The notes under the pieces were generated by a model. It had not been told where the DNA came from. It saw nothing but the letters and a program-made list of their open reading frames with translations, and searched no databases. From contig CAUJEY010000145.1 in assembly GCA_963169325.1 (NCBI GenBank), positions 1 through 59,186 of the forward strand: 59,186 nt of DNA, in the 5' to 3' direction. This DNA comes from Bacteroidota bacterium (GTDB taxonomy: Bacteria > Bacteroidota > Bacteroidia > Chitinophagales > Saprospiraceae). Positions 1 through 6,851 of this stretch are shown here, one piece after another. Positions within the stretch are counted from its first letter, which is position 1. Each line of letters begins with the position of its first letter. Position numbers and translations under genes: made by a program.

Positions 1-46
1 CGGGCGAATTAATCCCGAGAATTCGGGACGCCCCACATAACTTATA

Positions 47-1126
47 ATGGATTGGACACAACGTACGGATGCGGCATTAAGTTGGCTGCGCCGAAGCATC
101 GCAGTCACCGGAAATCAGGGTTCTGCACATAGTTATTCCCCCTTGTGGGGCTGGGCGAAAGCATACCCGGAAACGACGGGGTACCTCATCCCTACCCTAC
201 TCCGGTATGCGGATATTAAACAGGACGATTCGCTGCGGCAACTGGCTTACGGCTGCGCCGACTGGTTGTGTCGCATTCAGTTGCCCAATGGCGCATTTGC
301 AGGCGGAATGGTTGGCCGAACCGATTCAAGCGTGTTCAATACCAGTCAGATTTTATTTGGTTTTGCAAATCTTGATGAGGAAATTTTGACTGAGGAAAAT
401 AAGTCGCAGTTAACACAAAACACGGATCATTGGCGTCCGGCTATGGAGCGGGCTGTTCGCTGGTTGCTCAGTGTGTTGGAATCCGATGGCGCCTGGCGGC
501 AGGCGGCTTACGTGCCGGGATTCGTGCCCACCTATTATACCCGCGCCGTGTGGGGTGTTTTGGAGGCCCAAAAGCGGCTGCAATGGCCGGAGGTTCCGGA
601 AAAAATGCGCGGGGCGCTCCGGTTTTATGCCGACCGGTTTCAGGCGGACGGCACGGTGCTGCATTGGGGTTTCCGGCCCGGCGAACCGGCCTTTACGCAT
701 ACGATTGCCTATACCCTGGAAGGTTTTTTAGAAAGCGCTTTGTTGCTCGGCGAGCCGGCCATTGTGGACAGGGTCATCAATGCTGCTGAAAAATTAATGG
801 CCGAGCGCAAGAAAACAGGTCGCACCGCCGGTCGCTACGGCGCCGGCTGGCGGGGCGATTATTCTTTTCGATGTTTGACGGGAAATGCGCAATTGAGTAT
901 ATTATTTCAACGCCTGTGGCAGATTACCGGGGAGGAGAAATTCCGCCGTGCAGCAGAGGGTTTTTTAAACGAAATCATTGACTTCCAAAATTTAGGAAAA
1001 AATCCAGATACACGTGGCGCATTGCCCGGTTCGGCGCCGTTTTGGGGGCCTTATCTGCGATTCCGGTATCCGACTTGGGGGGTGAAGTTTTTTTTAGATG
1101 CGGTGGGCGTCATTGAGCGTCATTGA
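47..1126 (+). CDS. Alpha/alpha-toroid-like protein of unknown function
   Basis: A 359-residue protein with no signal peptide or membrane helix, so probably cytoplasmic. Repeated helical hairpins with Gly-Ala-Phe and Trp-rich turns (for example ETTGYLIPTLLRYA near residues 42-55 and QLPNGAFAGG near 78-87) resemble the alpha/alpha toroid of squalene-cyclase, prenyltransferase and six-hairpin glycosidase folds. No catalytic signature is recognisable. In my recollection such proteins occur near polysaccharide-assembly genes, but the window gives no neighbour on the left to test this. The start is the first ATG of the frame. The last codons (VIERH-stop) are supplied by the GCGTCATTGA repeat array that follows, so the C-terminus may have been set by repeat invasion. 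A real gene is likely; the function is not known. Confidence 0.85.
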   Translation: MDWTQRTDAALSWLRRSIAVTGNQGSAHSYSPLWGWAKAYPETTGYLIPTLLRYADIKQDDSLRQLAYGCADWLCRIQLPNGAFAGGMVGRTDSSVFNTSQILFGFANLDEEILTEENKSQLTQNTDHWRPAMERAVRWLLSVLESDGAWRQAAYVPGFVPTYYTRAVWGVLEAQKRLQWPEVPEKMRGALRFYADRFQADGTVLHWGFRPGEPAFTHTIAYTLEGFLESALLLGEPAIVDRVINAAEKLMAERKKTGRTAGRYGAGWRGDYSFRCLTGNAQLSILFQRLWQITGEEKFRRAAEGFLNEIIDFQNLGKNPDTRGALPGSAPFWGPYLRFRYPTWGVKFFLDAVGVIERH

Positions 1127-1370
1127 GCGTCATTAGGCGTCATTGAGCGTCATTGAGCGTCATTGAGCGTCATTGAGCGTCATTGAACGTCATTGAGCGT
1201 CATTGAACGTCATTGAGCTCACTGAGCGTCATTGAGCTCATTGAGAGTCATTATGAAGATTCAAAGAAGATGTGTTCAATGACTAATGACGACTAATGAC
1301 GCTCAATGACGACTAATGACGACTAATGACGCTCAATGACGACTAATGACGCTCAATGACGACTAATGAC
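1107..1370. repeat. Decanucleotide array with inverted arms
   Basis: The left arm (about 1107-1252) is a head-to-tail array of GAGCGTCATT-like 10-mers. The right arm (about 1272-1370) is an array of GACTAATGAC and GCTCAATGAC units, that is, the partly complementary orientation. About 20 bases without repeats separate the arms. The array fills the gap between the convergent upstream gene and ruvB, supplies the stop codon of the upstream gene, and ends 6 bp before the ruvB stop. It could fold into many alternative hairpins and act as a two-way terminator. Confidence 0.9.
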
Positions 1371-1376
1371 CAATCA

Positions 1377-2396
1377 TTACCCAAACAACGTCCCCGTCTG
1401 CGTCGGCGGTACGGCGCCGATATGTTTGTAGGCTTTTTCGGTGGCCAGGCGCCCGCGGGGTGTACGTTGTAAATAGCCTTCCATGATCAGAAACGGTTCG
1501 TGTACCTCTTCGATCGTGCCGGGCTCCTCTCCTACTGCCGTGGCAATGGTGGTGATGCCCACCGGACCGCCTTTGAATTTGTGAATAATGGCATTGAGGA
1601 TACGGTTGTCCATTTCGTCGAGCCCGTGCTCGTCAACATCGAGGGCGGCCAGCCCGAAACGGGCGATGGCCTGATCCACCACCCCGGTGCCTTTGATTTG
1701 AGCAAAATCGCGTATCCGGCGCAAGAGCGCGTTGGCGATACGGGGTGTGCCGCGACTGCGCCGGGCAATTTCCAGCGCGCCTTCGTCCGTAATAGGGATG
1801 TTCAGGATATCGGCGGAGCGGTGCAGGATATGCTCCAATGTGGGTACGTCGTAATAATCGAGCAGGCAATTGATCCCGAAACGGGCACGCAGGGGCGACG
1901 TGAGCAAACCCATCCGCGTGGTGGCGCCTACGAGGGTGAAAGGATTCAGGGTGATTTGAATACTGCGGGCGTTGGGGCCGGAATCGATCATGATGTCGAT
2001 CCGGTAGTCTTCCATGGCGGAATAGAGATATTCCTCCACAACGTTGTTCAGGCGGTGAATTTCGTCGATAAACAGCACGTCGCCGGGTTCCAGATTGGTC
2101 AGCACGCCGGCCAGGTCGCCGGGTTTTTCCAGTACGGGACCGGAACTCATCTTCATCGCTGCGCCCAGTTCGTTGGCGATAATATGCGACAGGGTGGTTT
2201 TGCCCAAACCCGGCGGACCGTGCAGCAGCACATGATCGAGCGCTTCGCCACGTTGTTTGGCCGCCTGGATAAATACCTCCAGATTTTCTACAATTTTTCG
2301 TTGCCCGCTGAAATCATCCAGCAGTTTCGGGCGAAGCGCCTTTTCGATCAGTTTGTCTTCGCCGGTATCCGGTTCGTTTGCGAATGTTTTGCTCAA
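1377..2396 (-). CDS. ruvB: Holliday junction branch-migration ATPase RuvB
   Basis: A 339-residue AAA+ motor of the RuvABC complex that drives branch migration of Holliday junctions in recombinational repair. Visible motifs are Walker A GPPGLGKT (60-67), Walker B FIDEIH (109-114), sensor motif GATTR (157-161), and the arginine-finger region SPLRARFG (167-174). The C-terminal winged helix contains the RTPRGR segment. The length matches the family norm of about 340. The start is an ATG preceded by an A/T-rich leader; no ruvA or ruvC is adjacent. The gene is very conserved and the call is firm. Confidence 0.98.
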   Translation of the reverse strand: MSKTFANEPDTGEDKLIEKALRPKLLDDFSGQRKIVENLEVFIQAAKQRGEALDHVLLHGPPGLGKTTLSHIIANELGAAMKMSSGPVLEKPGDLAGVLTNLEPGDVLFIDEIHRLNNVVEEYLYSAMEDYRIDIMIDSGPNARSIQITLNPFTLVGATTRMGLLTSPLRARFGINCLLDYYDVPTLEHILHRSADILNIPITDEGALEIARRSRGTPRIANALLRRIRDFAQIKGTGVVDQAIARFGLAALDVDEHGLDEMDNRILNAIIHKFKGGPVGITTIATAVGEEPGTIEEVHEPFLIMEGYLQRTPRGRLATEKAYKHIGAVPPTQTGTLFG

Positions 2397-2719
2397 AGTG
2401 TTTATGTGAAGAGGGAATGTCTTTTTGGGTATAGGGTAGGTGATATTTTTTGAAAAAAATCACACCTCCCTCCCACCGAAAAAGACATTTACAAATTTAA
2501 AACGCGTGAGTTATGCCTGAGGTTTTCCGGTGCAAAATTCAAATTTTTTGTTTTGAAAACAAAATAATTTAGGTACTTCCTGTTTATTGGGGTGTAGCGC
2601 CTACGACGGGCTCTGCTTTTTAAAAATTGACAAAAGTAGAAGAGGCATCAAAGCAAACTTCCCATTTACCGACAGGTTTTTACAAATTCTTACGGGTTGG
2701 GCGGTACCTTGTGCCCGTT
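2397..2719. other. Non-coding gap upstream of ruvB
   Basis: There is no supported gene here. The stretch holds the presumed ruvB promoter (a TAnnTTTG-like element at 2492-2499 on the minus strand) and A/T-rich sequence. An open frame leading into the next gene from 2627 has no family-like residues before 2762. Confidence 0.5.
2492..2499 (-). promoter_or_regulatory. Possible -7 element of ruvB
   Basis: On the minus strand this reads TAAATTTG, matching the Bacteroidota TAnnTTTG -7 consensus about 96 bp upstream of the ruvB start. No convincing -33 TTG was seen, so this is weak. Confidence 0.3.
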
Positions 2720-2761
2720 ATTCCGCAATCTGCAATCCGTATTCCGCAATCTGCAATCCGT
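2720..2761 (+). repeat. Two 21-bp repeats made of three heptamers
   Basis: Two perfect copies of a 21-bp unit, each reading ATTCCGC-AATCTGC-AATCCGT, so the underlying period is 7. The array ends exactly at the ATG of the next gene. Translation through it gives a duplicated IPQSAIR, which argues against a start further upstream. Confidence 0.9.
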
Positions 2762-3460
2762 ATGCAACCTGATATTTACTTAAGTACGCTTCGAATTTCT
2801 GAGCCGGTCATTGCGCTTACGGGACTTGGTATTGCGCTGATTTGCGGCTACGCTTGCCGGCGGCTTTTGCGACGCCAGGAAACAGCCCCGGCCTATCGCT
2901 GGATGATCCGTTTTTTCGCCTTGATGACTATTTCGTCGGTTTTGGGGCCGTTTTTGGGTCACGCTTTCACTTATTGGGCGGGGTTTCCAGGCAAATATGC
3001 CTGTTGGATATTCAGTATATTAAGTCTCGGGGCACTTTCGCAGGCAGCCATTGAACATGCCCGGTCTTTTTTTTCCGTGTTGTCGTATCGCGGGCTAACG
3101 CTCCTGAATATGCTGGGCATGAGTGCCGCTGTAATTGTTGCCGGCCTGACGCAAAGTTTTATCAGCGTGGAGGCACATAGTGCCCTGGCGGTATTGGGTT
3201 TCATGCTACCCCTGGAATGGCTTGTTTATGTCAGGCGACGTGATCCAGGCAGTTATTTATTCCTTCAGGCCTTACCGATAGCAGTTTTCTCGCTCGTGCC
3301 GGTAGCGCTTAAATGGTCGCCCGGGATATGGTTTACCCATTTGGACGTAGGACACGTTTTACTTTACCCTTATTTTATATTCCTGATGCTGGGAGCGGAA
3401 CGTATGCAACATTACTCCGGTACGGCAAATATTGTATCAGGCCATTTCCCGCCAAGGTAA
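2762..3460 (+). CDS. Seven-helix integral membrane protein, unknown
   Basis: A 232-residue protein starting MQPDIYLST, with seven evenly spaced hydrophobic segments and only short loops between them. I do not recognise a family or catalytic residues. An in-frame extension to 2627 is open but would translate the heptamer repeat, so the ATG at 2762 is preferred. The 3' end overlaps the end of the convergent deoxynucleoside kinase gene by 24 bp, so the two messages are antisense over their ends. A real gene is likely on composition and length. Confidence 0.75.
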   Translation: MQPDIYLSTLRISEPVIALTGLGIALICGYACRRLLRRQETAPAYRWMIRFFALMTISSVLGPFLGHAFTYWAGFPGKYACWIFSILSLGALSQAAIEHARSFFSVLSYRGLTLLNMLGMSAAVIVAGLTQSFISVEAHSALAVLGFMLPLEWLVYVRRRDPGSYLFLQALPIAVFSLVPVALKWSPGIWFTHLDVGHVLLYPYFIFLMLGAERMQHYSGTANIVSGHFPPR

Positions 3461-4081
3461 AAACTGGACACCCGGCTCAAATCTCCGGTCTAATAATCCG
3501 GTTATTGCCTGAAAGACAACTTCGTCCTGGAGAAAATCAGCATCGTCCAGTTCAAGTACCACCACCGGCGTCTCTGTTTCCCATTTAAAATGGTCGAGAT
3601 AAGCGTTTTGCAGCTCTTCCAGGTATTCACCGGTGATCAGGCGTTCCATATCCCGGCCGCGTTTTTGAATTTGATTCAACAATACGGGTACCGGCCGGTG
3701 CAGGTATACCAACAGATCGGGCTTGGGGAAAGTCGCGTTTAATACGGAGAACAGGTGCTTAAACAGCCTAAACTCCTCCCCACCCAGGTTGTTTTTCGCA
3801 AAAAGCAAGGTTTTTACAAAAAAATAGTCGGCAACGGTAAACGTGCGAAACAAGTCGGGCTGCGCAAAATGTTCCTGCAGTTGTTTATGCCGTTCGGTCA
3901 TAAAAAACAACTCCACCGGAAAAGCATACCGGTCCGGGTTTTCATAAAAAAAAGGCAAAAAAGGATTGTCGGTAAACTGCTCCAGCACTAAAGCACAGTT
4001 GTATCGCGCTGCCAACAGATGGCACAACGTCGTTTTGCCGGCGCCTATGTTGCCTTCGATGGCGATAAAACGATACTTCAT
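3437..4081 (-). CDS. Deoxynucleoside kinase
   Basis: A 214-residue cytoplasmic kinase of the dCK/dGK family, which phosphorylates deoxynucleosides to the 5'-monophosphate in nucleotide salvage. The P-loop GNIGAGKTT lies at residues 9-17. The family segment FFMTERHKQLQ, the DYFFVKTLLFAKNNL helix and YLHRPVPVLLNQIQKRGR with the RxxR-type lid follow in order. The start MKYRFIAIEG at 4081 is chosen because the frame upstream translates only the GGGAGAC/GGTGGAC repeat into a Pro/Ser/Arg low-complexity string. It lies downstream of folK on the same strand, 164 bp away across that repeat, and overlaps the convergent membrane-protein gene by 24 bp. Substrate preference (dA, dG or dC) cannot be read from the sequence. 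Confidence 0.93.
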   Translation of the reverse strand: MKYRFIAIEGNIGAGKTTLCHLLAARYNCALVLEQFTDNPFLPFFYENPDRYAFPVELFFMTERHKQLQEHFAQPDLFRTFTVADYFFVKTLLFAKNNLGGEEFRLFKHLFSVLNATFPKPDLLVYLHRPVPVLLNQIQKRGRDMERLITGEYLEELQNAYLDHFKWETETPVVVLELDDADFLQDEVVFQAITGLLDRRFEPGVQFLPWREMA

Positions 4082-4084
4082 AAA

Positions 4085-4245
4085 ACGGTGGACGGGAGAC
4101 GGTGGACGGGAGACGGGAGACGGGAGACGGTGGACGGGAGACGGGAGACGGGAGACGGTGGACGGTGGACGGGAGACGGTGGCTTGCGTTGCAGGTGGCG
4201 TAGCCACCTGTAAGCCGTCCACCGTCCACCGTCCACCGTCAACCG
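4085..4245. repeat. Heptamer array (GGGAGAC/GGTGGAC) with central hairpin
   Basis: From 4085 to about 4181 there is a run of heptamers GGGAGAC and GGTGGAC in mixed order. At 4192-4210 a perfect hairpin CAGGTGGC-gta-GCCACCTG follows, then the inverted word GTCCACC repeated to 4245. The array occupies the whole folK-to-kinase gap and ends flush with the folK stop codon. Confidence 0.92.
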
Positions 4246-4749
4246 TTAAAGCATGACTACTTCAGACTGGTCATCGCAGGCCATGTAGAGTTCGTCGATG
4301 GGTTGGTTGAGTACGGGATGCTCCAGTTCGGGGGCGATCTCCATCAACGGCACCAATACAAAGGCGCGTTTATGGAGTTCCGGGTGCGGTATTTCCAGTC
4401 CTTTGTCGCGCACCACCCGTTTACCGTAGAAAAGGATGTCGATATCAATGATACGCGGGCCCCATTTTTCTTTTTTGATCCGGCCCATTTCCTTCTCAAT
4501 CTTGTTGGAAGCGTCGAGCAGCCCCCTCGGGTCGAGGGTCGTGTTGATCATGATCACCTGATTGAGGAACGATTCCTGATCCGTATTGCCCCAGGGCTGG
4601 GTTTCATACACATGGCTTTGTTTGGCTATTTTGCCTATGTGTTTGGATATCAGCGCTGCGGCTGTTTTCAGGTTGGCTGCCCGGTCGCCCTGGTTGCTAC
4701 CCAATCCGAGGAACACGTTTATATATTTTTTGGCAAACGATGGTTGCAT
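4246..4749 (-). CDS. folK: 6-hydroxymethyl-7,8-dihydropterin pyrophosphokinase (HPPK)
   Basis: A 167-residue cytoplasmic enzyme that transfers pyrophosphate from ATP to 6-hydroxymethyl-7,8-dihydropterin in folate synthesis. The N-terminal LGLGSNQGDR and the family signature WGPRIIDIDILFYG with the metal-binding Asp pair are clear, followed by IPHPELHKRAFVLVPL. The start MQPSFAKKY at 4749 is chosen over an upstream ATG at 4818, because a TAnnTTTG promoter element lies at 4802-4809 and the extra residues are not family-like. The deoxynucleoside kinase gene follows on the same strand, probably in the same transcript. Confidence 0.96.
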   Translation of the reverse strand: MQPSFAKKYINVFLGLGSNQGDRAANLKTAAALISKHIGKIAKQSHVYETQPWGNTDQESFLNQVIMINTTLDPRGLLDASNKIEKEMGRIKKEKWGPRIIDIDILFYGKRVVRDKGLEIPHPELHKRAFVLVPLMEIAPELEHPVLNQPIDELYMACDDQSEVVML

Positions 4750-4801
4750 AAGTTCGGCTGTTTTGTAAAAAGAAAAATGGAAACACACTCCGTTAAGGGC
4801 G

Positions 4802-4809
4802 CAAAGGTA
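4802..4809 (-). promoter_or_regulatory. -7 element of folK
   Basis: Reads TACCTTTG on the minus strand, the Bacteroidota TAnnTTTG consensus. It would give a leader of about 45-50 nt to the chosen folK start. It is arranged back to back with the lipoprotein promoter at 4890-4897. Confidence 0.55.
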
Positions 4810-4889
4810 ACAAAACAACGCAGGGTTAAAATTCGGTGACCCGACTTCATATTAAAAAAGCCCGCCTGCAAAAAGAGCGCAGGAAGCCC

Positions 4890-4897
4890 TACCTTTG
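4890..4897 (+). promoter_or_regulatory. -7 element of the lipoprotein gene
   Basis: Reads TACCTTTG, identical to the folK element on the other strand. It is followed by an A/T-rich leader of about 45 nt to the ATG at 4950. Confidence 0.55.
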
Positions 4898-4949
4898 CCG
4901 CGCAAATTCAAACAGAGTTTATTTCATATAAGAAAAAGCACTTTTCAGC

Positions 4950-5561
4950 ATGAAAAACATTTTTTTACTGACCATCGGGGCTGCACTTTTTTTAATGGCT
5001 TCGTGCCGGCAAGTGAACCAGGAGTTGGTGGGCAATATGGAAGCCGAATTAGTCAAAATGAAACAAGTTATGCCTGATCTTGACTCTTTTTCGCAACAAT
5101 CCGCCGCTTTACTCAAAACAATGGAGACGGCTCCTATGGGTTTTCAAAATAACCCGGAATACAGACTTGGCGAATTGATTACCAAGGCCCGCGCCATAAA
5201 CGACCGGAGCATTGTTGTTAAAACGATGTGTCAGGATGTAACGACCCGGCTGGATTCCCTGATTCAAGGATATTCGGATGGAAATATTACAGAGGATTCG
5301 GTAAAAACGGCATTTGAGGCCCTGAGCAACACCACCTTGGGGTTGTCGAAAGTGAAAGAGCGCATGCAGCCCATCATGAATGAGGTTTCCACTACGTTCG
5401 CCCAATCAATGGAAGCATGGAATGCTTTACCGGAATCAGAACGGAACAAGCCCCTCAAACCTGGCGTTACAGGGGCGCCGGTCGGTGTTAGCACTGGCAG
5501 ACCCGGCTCCTTCGACCCGACGCTTAAACCGATTTCAGACAAACCAAAGGGGGGAAATTAA
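4950..5561 (+). CDS. Exported lipoprotein, unknown function
   Basis: A 203-residue protein with a lipoprotein signal: a charged start MKN, a hydrophobic stretch, and a lipobox ending at Cys19 (LFLMASC). The mature part is mainly helical, with heptad-like leucines, no further cysteines, and a Pro/Gly-rich tail (LKPGVTGAPVGVSTGRPG). No catalytic motif or known domain was recognised. It is a single gene with its own promoter and a hairpin after the stop. It is probably anchored in the inner or outer membrane facing the periplasm. Confidence 0.8.
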   Translation: MKNIFLLTIGAALFLMASCRQVNQELVGNMEAELVKMKQVMPDLDSFSQQSAALLKTMETAPMGFQNNPEYRLGELITKARAINDRSIVVKTMCQDVTTRLDSLIQGYSDGNITEDSVKTAFEALSNTTLGLSKVKERMQPIMNEVSTTFAQSMEAWNALPESERNKPLKPGVTGAPVGVSTGRPGSFDPTLKPISDKPKGGN

Positions 5562-5579
5562 GGTATAAATCTTAGGGTA

Positions 5580-5614
5580 TATTCACCGGGTGACTTGAAG
5601 TCACCCGGTGAATA
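5580..5614. terminator. Perfect 16-bp hairpin between convergent genes
   Basis: The arms ATTCACCGGGTGAC and GTCACCCGGTGAAT are perfectly complementary, with one further pair on each side and a 3-nt loop. The hairpin lies between the lipoprotein stop and the convergent selD stop. There is no T-tract on either side, so it is a barrier or stability hairpin rather than a textbook intrinsic terminator. Confidence 0.6.
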
Positions 5615-5674
5615 GCACAAGCGGCCAGTAGTTGTTGCCCAAATCCCTTTCTGCCTGGGTTTACTGTTGAAAAA

Positions 5675-6712
5675 CTACACCACAGTAATCAATACCGGTT
5701 GTTGCTCAATCATAAAACCCAGCGGCTCCATGATGCAACCTGCTTCGGCAGCGACACGCTGGAATTCGGCTTCATGGCCCGGCGCTACGGCTACCAGTAG
5801 TCCGCCGCTGGTTTGCGGGTCAGCCAATACCGAACGTTGCGCTTCCGAAGCGCCGGCAATTTTGTGGCCGTAACTGTCCCAGTTGCGATTTGTTCCGCCT
5901 GGCACACATTTTTGATCCAGATAAAATTGCAGAATATCGCGATCGATGACCGGGACATCCTCAAAATGTACGATCGCGCTGGTATTGCTCGCTTCGCACA
6001 TTTCCGACAGGTGGCCGAGTAAGCCGAAGCCCGTCACATCGGTCATGGCCTGCACGTAGGACAGTTGTCCGAAACGTTCCCCTATCTTGTTTAGTTTTTT
6101 CATGCTCTGGGGAGCAATATCTGCGTGTTCCGGCAGCAACACGCCCTTTTTCTGGGCCGTCGTGAGAATGCCGACGCCGATTGGTTTAGTCAGAAAAAGT
6201 TTGGCGCCCGGTGTGGCGCCGCCGTTTTTTTTCAGGTGCGCAATAGAAACCCGGCCTGTTACCGCCAATCCGAAAATTGGCTCCGGGCTGTCGATGCTGT
6301 GCCCCCCGGCCAGGGGAATACCCGCTTCGGCGCAGGCTTTACGGCTGCCTTCCACCACTAAGTTGGCCACTTCGGCCGGCAGGGTATTGATCGGCCAACC
6401 TAATACGGCGATGGCGACAAGCGGCGTACCGCCCATGGCGTATACATCGCTGATCGCATTGACGGAGGCGATGCGGCCGAAATCTTCCGGGTCGTCCACA
6501 ATAGGCATGAAAAAGTCGGTCGTGCTGACCAGGGCCGTCCCGTCGCCCAGGTCGTACACCGCCGCATCGTCGCGCTCTTCATTGCCAACCAGCAGTTGGG
6601 GAAAAAATTGCGGCGCCTCGCCGGATTTCAAGATATTATCCAGCACCTTGGGTGCAATCTTGCAGCCGCAGCCGGCGCCGTGTGAATATTGGGTAAGTTT
6701 ATATTGAGTCAT
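5675..6712 (-). CDS. selD: Selenide, water dikinase (selenophosphate synthase)
   Basis: A 345-residue enzyme that makes selenophosphate from selenide and ATP, the selenium donor for selenocysteine and 2-selenouridine. The N-terminal active site reads [10 protein letters not shown] with Cys15, Cys17 and Lys18, matching the Cys17/Lys20 pair of E. coli SelD. The codon at Cys15 is TGC, so this is the cysteine form, not a selenoprotein. Further motifs are [13 protein letters not shown], the Gly/His segment GGHSID, and GFGLLGHL. No selA, selB, selU or tRNA-Sec is in the window. The start lies directly after the GTCATT repeat array. Confidence 0.97.
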   Translation of the reverse strand: MTQYKLTQYSHGAGCGCKIAPKVLDNILKSGEAPQFFPQLLVGNEERDDAAVYDLGDGTALVSTTDFFMPIVDDPEDFGRIASVNAISDVYAMGGTPLVAIAVLGWPINTLPAEVANLVVEGSRKACAEAGIPLAGGHSIDSPEPIFGLAVTGRVSIAHLKKNGGATPGAKLFLTKPIGVGILTTAQKKGVLLPEHADIAPQSMKKLNKIGERFGQLSYVQAMTDVTGFGLLGHLSEMCEASNTSAIVHFEDVPVIDRDILQFYLDQKCVPGGTNRNWDSYGHKIAGASEAQRSVLADPQTSGGLLVAVAPGHEAEFQRVAAEAGCIMEPLGFMIEQQPVLITVV

Positions 6713-6714
6713 TG

Positions 6715-6846
6715 TTTGTCATTAAACGTCATTATTCGTCATTGGGTCATTGAACGTCATTGGGTCATTACGCGTCATTAGGTCATTTCCAATGACGCGT
6801 AATGACGCATAATGACCCAATGACGTTCAATGACAAGCAATGACAC
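6715..6846. repeat. GTCATT-word array forming a long hairpin
   Basis: The left arm consists of GTCATT-containing 8- and 10-mers (AACGTCATTA, TTCGTCATTG, GGTCATTG). After a short turn near 6788 (TTTCC) the right arm carries the complementary words (AATGACGCGT, AATGACCC, AATGACGTTC). It fills nearly all of the gap between the TonB-receptor stop and the selD start. The words are the same family as at 1107-1370. Confidence 0.9.
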
Positions 6847-6851
6847 AACCT

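Noticed and set aside
1107-1370. CRISPR-like periodic array
   Set aside because: The 10-base words follow one another directly and there are no unique spacers between them; unit length and base content do not fit a CRISPR.
1500-2453. 317-codon open frame opposite ruvB
   Set aside because: It is antisense to a firmly identified, highly conserved gene, and its translation has no domain-like pattern.
2627-2761. 45-residue N-terminal extension of the seven-helix protein
   Set aside because: It mostly translates the 21-bp repeat (IPQSAIR twice) and lacks family-like residues; the ATG at 2762 directly precedes the natural protein start.
4082-4222. N-terminal extension of the deoxynucleoside kinase
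   Set aside because: The extra 47 residues are a translation of the heptamer array; kinases of this family start just before the P-loop, as MKYRF does.
4303-4839. 178-codon open frame opposite folK
   Set aside because: It overlaps all of folK on the other strand and covers the folK promoter; no recognisable protein.
5580-5614. Classical Rho-independent terminator
   Set aside because: The stem is perfect but no T-tract follows on either strand, so it is reported only as a terminator-like hairpin.
6660-6680. Selenocysteine at the SelD active site
   Set aside because: The active-site codons are TGC-GGC-TGC-AAG; there is no in-frame TGA, so this is the cysteine form.
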